Of a stretch of DNA of 64,000 bases, positions 57,838 to 64,000 are shown in pieces. Numbering within the stretch: position 1 is the first letter of the stretch; each line of letters begins with the position of its first letter. The translations under genes and the position numbers were made by a program. Under the pieces are notes generated by a model. The model was given only the letters and a program-made list of their open reading frames with translations, did no database searches and was not told the DNA's origin. The DNA is from Sporichthya brevicatena (GTDB lineage: Bacteria; Actinomycetota; Actinomycetes; Sporichthyales; Sporichthyaceae): positions 13,749 through 77,748 of the forward strand of contig NZ_BAAAHE010000016.1 of NCBI RefSeq assembly GCF_039525035.1. Reading direction: 5' to 3'.

Positions 57838-59602
57838 TCAGGCGGCTGGCTCGTCGGGTGCGGGGCGGGGTTGTGGTCGTTCTCGGGGTTCCCTCGGCCG
57901 GTCGGGTTCGATCAGGGGTGGGATCTCGACGTCGTAGACGGCGCCGAGGCGGGTGATCCAGCGGACCTTGCGGTCGTTGAGGCGGAGGAGTTGCCAGCCG
58001 CCTTTGGTTTTGAGGTCGTGGTCGTGCTCGCACAGGGGTCCGAGGTTCCCGGCCAGGGTGAGGCCGCCGCGGGCGTGGTCGAGGGTGTGGTCGATCTCGG
58101 ACCGGGCGGCGGGGAGCCGGCAGCCGGGGCCTTGGCAGGTCGTCATCCGCAGTTGGGTGTCCCGGCGTAGCCCTGAGGGGGAAGCGGCGGCGGGCGTCCG
58201 CGGGGTCCGGCCCGGCCGGGTCGCCCTTCTCGGCGCCGGCGGTGGCCAGGAGGTGTTGGCGGCCGATCTCGACCAGGACGGGGCGCCAGAGCGCGATCTG
58301 GGCGCTGGTGACGGTCTCCTCGATCAGTGCCTGCAGCAGGGCCGCGGGGATCAGGAGGTCGACGATGCCGTGGTCACTGGTCCGGCGCCGTTCCCAGTCG
58401 ACCGGCCGCGCGCCGACCAGCCCGGAGGAGATCGCGTACCCGTCGGGGCCGGTGACCGCGAACCGCCATTGCCCGGCCGACAGCTTCTCCGCCCACTCCC
58501 ACGCCAGTTCGGCGTGGATCGGTCCCTGCCCGGCGAGTTCGGCGGGGTCGCGGTCCATTCCGAGCAGGGTGGAGAGCTTCGCGGTGAGCTGCACCCCGCG
58601 GTGCGGGGACCGCACCACCGGCGCCGGCTCCGCCGCCGGTTCGGGCTGCGGCTCGGGCTCGGGCTCCGCCTGGGGCTCCGACTCGGGCTCGGGCTCCTCC
58701 TCGTGCTCGGGCTCCGGCACGTCCGTCTGGTCGGTCTCGGCCGTCTCGACCGTCTCGGCCGTCTCCGCATCGGTGGGGCGGGTGGCGGCGAGGTGGGCGA
58801 GGATCTGGTCGTCGGTGAAGTCGGCGTAGGTGCCGTCCAGCAGGTTGAGCGCGATCTCCGAGCGCAGGTGATCCACCGGCCGCGGGTCCCCGGCACGTTT
58901 GGCGTCGTCGGCGAGTTTGCGGACCCGGGCGATGGCGGCGGCGACCCGGGCGGGGTCCTGATTCTGCGCGGCCAGGGTGGCGGTGCCGTCCTCGTTGCGC
59001 CAGGAGATCACCCGCCGCTCGCGGTAGGCCTCTTGAAATCGCCGTTGGGCCCAGTCCGGGTCGAGTTGGATGCCGAGTTTGCGGCACCGCGCCCCGATCT
59101 GCTCACTGGTCCAGGGGCGGTCGGCGTCGATCGAGCAGTGTCCGAGGATTTCGTCGATCACGGTGGTGGCGTGCTCGTCGCTCATGTCCCGGGTCCAGAA
59201 GTGGATCACCCGGGCCCGTTCGATACTCAGGTCCCCGGCGGCCATGGCGGCGTGCAGCTTGGGGAACCGGCGCACGACGGCCCAGGCGAAGTCGAGCAGT
59301 TCGTTGCCCGAGTAGGCCGAGATCCGCAGCGCGGTGCGGACCTCGTCCCCGCCCCAGCGGTCCGGGGCGGGCAGGCGCACGATCTCGTCGCCGGAATCCA
59401 GGCCCCGGGACCCGACCTCGGCCACCAGACCCAACCAGACCGCGTGGGCGGCGTTCAGTTGCCGTTGGCCGGCGCGTAACAGCGCGACCGACTCGGCCCC
59501 GGTCATCGACGCGCACTCGCCCTCGCCGGGCGCGATGCCCAACGAGATGCCCCACGCACTCGGCGTGGGAACCCCTGCTGCTGCTGTCGATGTCCCCGTC
59601 AT
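57838..59602 (-). pseudogene. DUF222/HNH (13E12-type) nuclease gene, frameshifted
   Basis: From ATG 59602 the frame encodes the DUF222 region (TGAESVALLRAGQRQLNAAH onward, with an acidic Glu/Pro linker). Near the junction the sequence reads RRRFPLRATPG; one base less would give RRFPSGLRRDTQLR, which continues in the other frame as TTCQGPGCR, EIDHTLDHARGG and PLCEHDHDLK, the C-terminal HNH nuclease. The shift lies in a run of five G at 58177-58181 (plus strand). The HNH part alone spans 57838-58146. Without it the main frame runs on in Arg/Pro nonsense. Such REP13E12-like genes occur in actinobacteria; this copy is probably inactive, or the extra base is a sequencing error. Confidence 0.85.
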
Positions 59603-59718
59603 CACTGATGAACCTAGACGGCACCACCGACAGTCCGTTTTCGTCGACGCCTGGGTCCGCCGCGGCCCTGGATCCCCGGCGACGCAACGTCTCTGACACC
59701 TCATCAGCACCACCGGCA

Positions 59719-59787
59719 CCTGCACAAGAGATGTCATCTCCAGTGCATGTCGGGCCTGCACAAGAGATGTCATCTCCAGTGCATGTC
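59719..59787. repeat. Two tandem 33-base repeats with dyad symmetry upstream of the DUF222 gene
   Basis: A 33-base unit (CCTGCACAAGAGATGTCATC...) at 59719-59751 is repeated exactly at 59755-59787 after three bases. Each has nested inverted repeats: TGCAC...GTGCA outside and GAGATG-T-CATCTC inside. It lies 117-185 bases upstream of the DUF222 ATG. It could be an operator, a hairpin or a recombination/homing site of the element. Confidence 0.7.
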
Positions 59788-59840
59788 AAGAAGGGGTGAC
59801 ACCCCTTACTGCGGAGTAAGGGGTGTCACCCCTTCTTGAC
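59785..59840. repeat. Long palindrome (family copy D) after the NlpC/P60 gene
   Basis: 26-bp arms at 59785-59810 and 59815-59840 are perfect, with a four-base centre (GCGG). The core is nearly identical to the palindromes at 13624-13673 and 18545-18600. It lies downstream of the minus-strand NlpC/P60 gene, so it would terminate it. Its first three bases overlap the end of the upstream tandem repeat. The rest of 59603-59856 holds only the tandem repeats. Confidence 0.8.
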
Positions 59841-59856
59841 GGGACTTGATGAGGCG

Positions 59857-60696
59857 TCAGAACGGCCGGACGACCGTCGGCATGATCGTCTGGCTGTACC
59901 GGTAGGTGGTGACCTTGCCGATCCGGACGGTGTCGGGGCCGGAGACCGCCTCGAGGATCTTGCCCTTGCCCAGGTAGATCCCTACGTGGTTGACGCGGCC
60001 GGTCTCGTTGCTCCGGTAGAAGATCAGGTCCCCGCGCTTGCGCTCGGCGACCGGGAAGTGGGCGAAGCCGGAGTGGTTGTAGAGCTCGAGGCTGGTCCGG
60101 TACTTCGGCAGCACGTGCTTGTCGACGGTGATCGGCTGCGGGTCGAGGCCGGCGCGGTAGAGCGCCTGCAGCACCAGGCCCGAGCAGTCGATGCCGTACT
60201 TGACCTTCCCGGCCCCGCCCCAGACGTACTCGGCGCCGAGGTAGGTGCGCGCGAACTTGATCATGGTCTTGCGGCGCTCGGCGGCGGTCGCGGTGAGGGG
60301 CAGCGCGGGCTTGGCCGTCCAGCGGTCCATGCAGAAGTCCTCGCGGAAGCCCATCGCCGCCCAGGTCTTCGGCCCGACGACGCCATCGACGGCGAGGCCG
60401 CGGGCGCGCTGGAACTTCTTGACCGCGTTCCGGGTGCGGGCGTCCATGGTCTCCCAGGCCGAGTCCGGGAGCCCGAGTCGTTGCTGGACCATCCGGACCT
60501 TCACGCCGTTCATCCCGGGCGTCAGGACCACGCAGCCCTTCGCCGGGGTGATCGTCGTGACCGGCGCCAACGTCGTCTTCGCACCACGAGGCGCCGGCGC
60601 CGCCTCCGCGGGCAGCATCCCGCCCACGACCGCGACCGCCGTCAGGCCGCCGACCAGCACCGCTGCTTTCCGCCCCCAGATTCGCATGGGGCCCAT
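59857..60696 (-). CDS. NlpC/P60 peptidoglycan endopeptidase with peptidoglycan-binding domain
   Basis: About 279 residues: signal peptide (KAAVLVGGLTAVAVVGGMLPAEA), a PG_binding_1 domain (GVKVRMVQQRLGLPDSAWET to VGPKTWAAMG) and a C-terminal NlpC/P60 domain with catalytic Cys (GIDCSGLV) and His (RVNHVGIYLG). It cuts peptide stems of peptidoglycan outside the cell. ATG 60696 is used; ATG 60687, three codons in, is equally good. The DNA ligase gene ends 12 bases upstream. Confidence 0.88.
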   Translation of the reverse strand: MGPMRIWGRKAAVLVGGLTAVAVVGGMLPAEAAPAPRGAKTTLAPVTTITPAKGCVVLTPGMNGVKVRMVQQRLGLPDSAWETMDARTRNAVKKFQRARGLAVDGVVGPKTWAAMGFREDFCMDRWTAKPALPLTATAAERRKTMIKFARTYLGAEYVWGGAGKVKYGIDCSGLVLQALYRAGLDPQPITVDKHVLPKYRTSLELYNHSGFAHFPVAERKRGDLIFYRSNETGRVNHVGIYLGKGKILEAVSGPDTVRIGKVTTYRYSQTIMPTVVRPF

Positions 60697-60707
60697 CGTC
60701 ACATCCG

Positions 60708-62228
60708 TCACCCCTGTCGCGCATGTATCGCGCGAACTGCATCGATCGTGTCCGCCTCCTGGGCGGATTTGTCCTCCCGGTACCGCAGTACCCGGGCGAA
60801 CCGGAGCGCGACGCCGCCGGGATAGCGGGGGGAGGTCTGCACCCCGTCGAACGCGATCTCGACGACGAGCTCGGGCCGGACCGTCACGACCCAGTCGCCC
60901 CGGTCGACGGCCCGGGCCAGGAGCTGCTCGGTCTGCCACTCCAGCAGGGCGTCGGTGAGCCCCTTGAACGTCTTGCCGAGCATCACGAACCCGCCCGCCG
61001 GGTCGCGCGCCCCGAGGTGGAGGTTCGAGAGCCGGCCGCGCCGCCGCCCGTGGCCCCACTCCGCCGCGAGGACGACGAGGTCGAGCGTGTGCCGCGGCTT
61101 CACCTTCACCCAGCCGGCGCCGCGCCGGCCGGCGTCGTACCCGGCCGCCAGCGCCTTCACCACGACGCCCTCGTGCCCGGCCGCGATCGCTGCGGCCAGG
61201 AAGTCCGCCGCCTGCTCGGTCGAGGTGACCTCGGCCCGCGGCACCAGCAGTCCCGGGTGGGCGATGCGCTCCAGTTCAGCCCGCCGCGCGGAGGCGGGCG
61301 CGCCGGTCAGGTCGACGCCGTCGAGGGACAGGCAGTCGAAGAAGAACGGCGTCAGCGGGACCGGCGCCGCCCGTTCCGCACGCTGCCGCGCACTGCGGGC
61401 GGCCGTGGCCTGGAACGGCAGCGGACGCCCGTCCGGGCGCAGGGCGATGGCCTCGCCGTCGAGGATCACCGACCGCACCGGCAGCTCCCGCACCGCGGCC
61501 ACGACCTCCGGCACCCGGCCGGTGATCTCGTCGAGGCTCCGGGTGAAGACGGCGACGCCGTCCCCGGCCCGGTGCACCTGGATCCGGATCCCGTCGAGCT
61601 TCCACTCCACCGCCGCGGGGCCGGTGCGCGCGAGCGCGTCCTCGACGCCGGTCCCGGACTGGGCGAGCATCGGCCGCACCGGCCGCCCGACCTGCAGCCC
61701 GAACGCGGCGAGCGCGTCCGGGGCGCCCGCGAGCGCCGCCTCCGCGACCGGCCCGACCGCCCCGGCGACCATGACCGCCCGCCGGACCTCCGTCGCCGGC
61801 CGGCCCGACGCCGCGACGACCGCCTCGACCATGACGCCGTCCAGGGCGCCCTGCCGCAGCTCCCCCGCCACCAGCCCGGACAGCAGCCGTTGCTCGACGG
61901 CCGTCGCGCGCCCGACCACGTCCCGGAACAACTCCGCCCGCCGCGTGGCCGACCCGGCGCCGGCCAGGCCCGCCATCGCCGCGAAGGCGGCGTCGACCTC
62001 CGCCACCGTCAGCGTCGGCTCCGCGGCCGGCGGCGGCAGCGAGCGCAGCGCGGCGGGGCCGAGCCCGGTCCGGCGCTGGCGCAGCTCACCGGCGAGGTAG
62101 GCGACGACGATCGGGACGTCCGCGGCCTCGGCCGCACGCAGGCAGTCGGCGATCAGCCGGATCTTCGCCGACCGCGCCGACGTCCCGGCCACCTCGGCCG
62201 AGGTCCGCGCCAGGACGTCGAGGAGCAC
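60708..62228 (-). CDS. ligB: ATP-dependent DNA ligase (LigB type)
   Basis: 506 residues. N-terminal helical DNA-binding domain (SAKIRLIADCLRAAE onward), adenylation motif EWKLDGIRIQVHR with the AMP-accepting Lys, VILDGEAIALR, FFFDCLSLDG, GHEGVVVKALAAGYDAGRR and WVKVKPRHTLDLVVL, then the OB-fold domain. It seals nicks using ATP; actinobacteria have NAD ligase LigA for replication and this type for repair. GTG at 62228. It is divergent from the GH15-like gene. Confidence 0.9.
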   Translation of the reverse strand: MLLDVLARTSAEVAGTSARSAKIRLIADCLRAAEAADVPIVVAYLAGELRQRRTGLGPAALRSLPPPAAEPTLTVAEVDAAFAAMAGLAGAGSATRRAELFRDVVGRATAVEQRLLSGLVAGELRQGALDGVMVEAVVAASGRPATEVRRAVMVAGAVGPVAEAALAGAPDALAAFGLQVGRPVRPMLAQSGTGVEDALARTGPAAVEWKLDGIRIQVHRAGDGVAVFTRSLDEITGRVPEVVAAVRELPVRSVILDGEAIALRPDGRPLPFQATAARSARQRAERAAPVPLTPFFFDCLSLDGVDLTGAPASARRAELERIAHPGLLVPRAEVTSTEQAADFLAAAIAAGHEGVVVKALAAGYDAGRRGAGWVKVKPRHTLDLVVLAAEWGHGRRRGRLSNLHLGARDPAGGFVMLGKTFKGLTDALLEWQTEQLLARAVDRGDWVVTVRPELVVEIAFDGVQTSPRYPGGVALRFARVLRYREDKSAQEADTIDAVRAIHARQG

Positions 62229-62279
62229 GCAGGCAGTCTGACCCACGGCACCGACACCATGCCTCCCTATGCTCGCCGC

Positions 62280-63662
62280 ATGCGTGGGGCGGTGGCGGCC
62301 GTGCTCGCGGTGGCCCTCGCGGCCGCCGGCGCGGCCGGGGCGGGGGCGGCCCGGGAGACCCGGCCGCCGCTGTACTCGGCCGGGGTCGCGGGCTCGGCGT
62401 TCGGCCCGGACGCGTTCCGCATCACGCTGCCGCCGGACGCCTCCGGCTCCTACCTGCCCGGCACCAGCCTGCTCGCCGACGCGCCCCTGCCCGGCCCCGG
62501 CGACCTGCTGCCCACCGGCGCCTACCCGGTCGTCCCCCGCACGGCGCCCGTCGACCACGCCGCCCTCGCCGACGCGACGCGGGCCTGGCTCGCCGCCGGC
62601 ACCGTCCCCGGCCGGACGGACGCCGAGCGCGAGGTCGCGACCCGTGCCCTGCTCGACCTCGCCCTGCTCACCGACCCGAACGGCGCCTCGGTCGCCTCCC
62701 CGTTCGGCCCCTGGCACCTGGTCTGGCCCCGCGACGCGAGCTGGCACGCCGTCGCGTTCGCCGCCACCGGGCACCCCGACCAGGCCCGCGCGATCCTGCG
62801 GTTCCTCACCCGCGTCCAGGACGACGACGGGACGTGGGTGAGCCGCTACCGCCCGGACGGGACGCCGGTGCGCGACGGCCGCGCCCGCCAGCTCGACGCG
62901 GTCGGGTGGGTCCCCTGGGCGCTGTGGTCCTGGTGGCAGGCTGCCTCGGACCGCGACCGGCCGGCCCGCGACACGGCCGCCCTCCGGGAATTCTGGACGA
63001 TGCTGCGCCGGGCGGCGGACGCGGCGGTGGGGTCGCTCACCGACACCGGTCTGCCCCGCCCCTCCTCGGACTACTGGGAGCAGCGGGAGACCCGGCCCAC
63101 GATCGGGATCGCCGCTCCGCTGCTCCTCGGCCTCCGCTCGGCCGCCGCCCTCGCCGCCGACCTCGGCGAACCCGATGCGCAACGGCGCTGGGGCGCCGCC
63201 GCGTCCCGTCTCGCCACCGCGATCGAGGCGCGCTTCGGCGCGACCGGCTACCGCCGGCACCCCGTCGCCGGAGCCGGGCCGGACAGCGCAGTGACGTTCC
63301 TCGCCGCGCCGCTGGCCCCGCTCGACGCCGCGGCGGTCACGGCCGCCGTCCGCCGCACCGAGGCCGAGCTGCGCATGCCCTCGGGCGGCCTGCGCCCGGG
63401 CAACATCCCCCGGGTCGGGGACGTCGCCTGGACCCCGGCGACCGCGCTGTTCGCTCTCGCGGCGGCCGGCCGGGGCGACGAGGAGAGCTTCGCCGGTTGG
63501 TTCGAGTGGCTGGCGTCACACCGCACCGGCTTCGGCGCGTTCCCGGAGAAGGTGGCGAACGACGGCTCTCCCGCCTCGGTGGCCCCGCTGGGCTGGACGT
63601 CCGCGATCGTGCTGCTCGCGCTGGCGACCCGGGACGGCACCGTCGGCCCACCGCCCACGTAG
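62280..63662 (+). CDS. Secreted GH15-like glycoside hydrolase
   Basis: 460 residues: signal peptide ([19 protein letters not shown]), then a GH15 glucoamylase-like (alpha/alpha)6 barrel. The likely acid is the Glu in SSDYWEQRET, and the second Glu may lie in GAFPEKVAND; WPRDASWHAVAFAATG and LDAVGWVPWALWSW line the barrel. It probably hydrolyses or modifies an alpha-glucan outside the cell. ATG at 62280 gives a classical signal peptide; ATG 62259 would add seven residues. Confidence 0.78.
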   Translation: MRGAVAAVLAVALAAAGAAGAGAARETRPPLYSAGVAGSAFGPDAFRITLPPDASGSYLPGTSLLADAPLPGPGDLLPTGAYPVVPRTAPVDHAALADATRAWLAAGTVPGRTDAEREVATRALLDLALLTDPNGASVASPFGPWHLVWPRDASWHAVAFAATGHPDQARAILRFLTRVQDDDGTWVSRYRPDGTPVRDGRARQLDAVGWVPWALWSWWQAASDRDRPARDTAALREFWTMLRRAADAAVGSLTDTGLPRPSSDYWEQRETRPTIGIAAPLLLGLRSAAALAADLGEPDAQRRWGAAASRLATAIEARFGATGYRRHPVAGAGPDSAVTFLAAPLAPLDAAAVTAAVRRTEAELRMPSGGLRPGNIPRVGDVAWTPATALFALAAAGRGDEESFAGWFEWLASHRTGFGAFPEKVANDGSPASVAPLGWTSAIVLLALATRDGTVGPPPT

Positions 63663-63673
63663 GCTCGCCGCCC

Positions 63674-64000
63674 ATGAGCACCGAACGCAACGAGGGCCGG
63701 CTGGACATCTCCGACGCCACCCGAGGCTTCGTGGACCTCATGGGAGCCACGGTGGTCGAGGCGAGCGCGGACAAGGTCGTGCTGAGCCTCGAGGTCGACG
63801 AGCGGCACCACCAGCCCGCCGGTGTCCTGCACGGCGGGGTCCACTGCGCGCTGGTCGAGACGGCCGTCAGCATCGGCGCCCACCTCTGGGACGGCGGCCC
63901 GGTCGTCGGCGTCTCGAATCACACGGACTTCATCCGCAGTTTCCGCGGGGGCCGTCTGACCACCACGGGCACGCCGATCCACCGGGGCCGGTCGCAGCAG
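63674..64000 (+). CDS. PaaI-type thioesterase, partial (runs off the right edge)
   Basis: The first 109 residues are visible: ATRGFVDLMGATVVEASADK and VDERHHQPAGVLHGGVHCALVETAVSIG, the hotdog-fold PaaI/YdiI family pattern in which HGGVHCALVE holds the catalytic acidic residue (Glu here). It probably hydrolyses aromatic or other acyl-CoA esters. ATG at 63674; the stop lies beyond the window. It follows the GH15-like gene by 12 bases. Confidence 0.85.
   Translation, partial: MSTERNEGRLDISDATRGFVDLMGATVVEASADKVVLSLEVDERHHQPAGVLHGGVHCALVETAVSIGAHLWDGGPVVGVSNHTDFIRSFRGGRLTTTGTPIHRGRSQQ

Noticed and set aside
57838-59602. Programmed frameshift in the DUF222/HNH gene
   Set aside because: The run of five G is short, no slippery-site plus pseudoknot arrangement is evident, and a single-base error explains it.

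Overview
The window is high-GC chromosomal DNA from an actinobacterium. The evidence is the strong G/C third-position bias, many GTG/TTG starts, four-base stop/start overlaps, an F420-dependent glucose-6-phosphate dehydrogenase, an Rv2466c-type thioredoxin-fold protein, an actinobacterial orn/tRNA-His pair and a DUF222/HNH (13E12-type) gene. The flavour resembles Sporichthya or Frankia-like soil actinobacteria, but that is an inference and the genus is not established. No 16S rRNA, prophage, CRISPR array or insertion sequence was seen.

Layout. 1-13.6 kb: accessory metabolism (lipoprotein fragment, a cytochrome P450 read through into a SnoaL-like domain, PucR regulator, MpaB-type oxygenase, orphan GAF histidine kinase, SRPBCC protein, beta-lactamase-fold hydrolase, esterase, secreted trypsin-like protease, Fgd). 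13.7-23 kb: central metabolism (PanE, RpiB, DsbA-fold protein, PepN, MalQ, amidase). 23.1-23.7 kb: a small ribbon-helix-helix/Doc toxin-antitoxin pair. 23.7-47.4 kb: a molybdenum/tungsten-formate island. 47.4-57.2 kb: conserved housekeeping genes (prolyl oligopeptidase, two MscS channels, truncated globin, two thioesterases, EttA, SSB, Rieske protein, oligoribonuclease) with tRNA-Arg and tRNA-His. 57.3-64 kb: tRNA-Lys, a frameshifted DUF222/HNH gene with an upstream tandem repeat, an NlpC/P60 peptidase, ATP-dependent DNA ligase, a GH15-like secreted protein and a partial thioesterase.

The island is the centre of interest. On the minus strand, eight genes run from 34871 to 23754 with almost no gaps: a GntR-type regulator carrying a PBP-like sensor domain, a formate dehydrogenase catalytic subunit, a fused NuoE-NuoF type electron-transfer subunit, MoeA, a lysine-rich lipoprotein, a compact Ser/Thr protein kinase, a second MoeA fused to the same PBP-like domain, and a TauE/SafE permease. 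Divergently transcribed from the regulator are tungstate transporter genes tupABC. Facing tupC is a tungsten-type aldehyde:ferredoxin oxidoreductase with a MoaD-like protein. A LysR gene is divergent from a second, Fds-type formate dehydrogenase operon (fdsG-B-A-D plus fdhD), and a dyad operator lies between them. An extra orphan fdsD lies nearby. The set couples tungstate uptake, two cofactor-insertion proteins, three Mo/W enzymes, a metal- or cofactor-sensing regulator and a kinase; the kinase and the shared sensor domain make it unusual.

Several gene ends carry near-identical long palindromes (13624-13673, 18545-18600, 59785-59840), plus a different long hairpin at 3560-3613.
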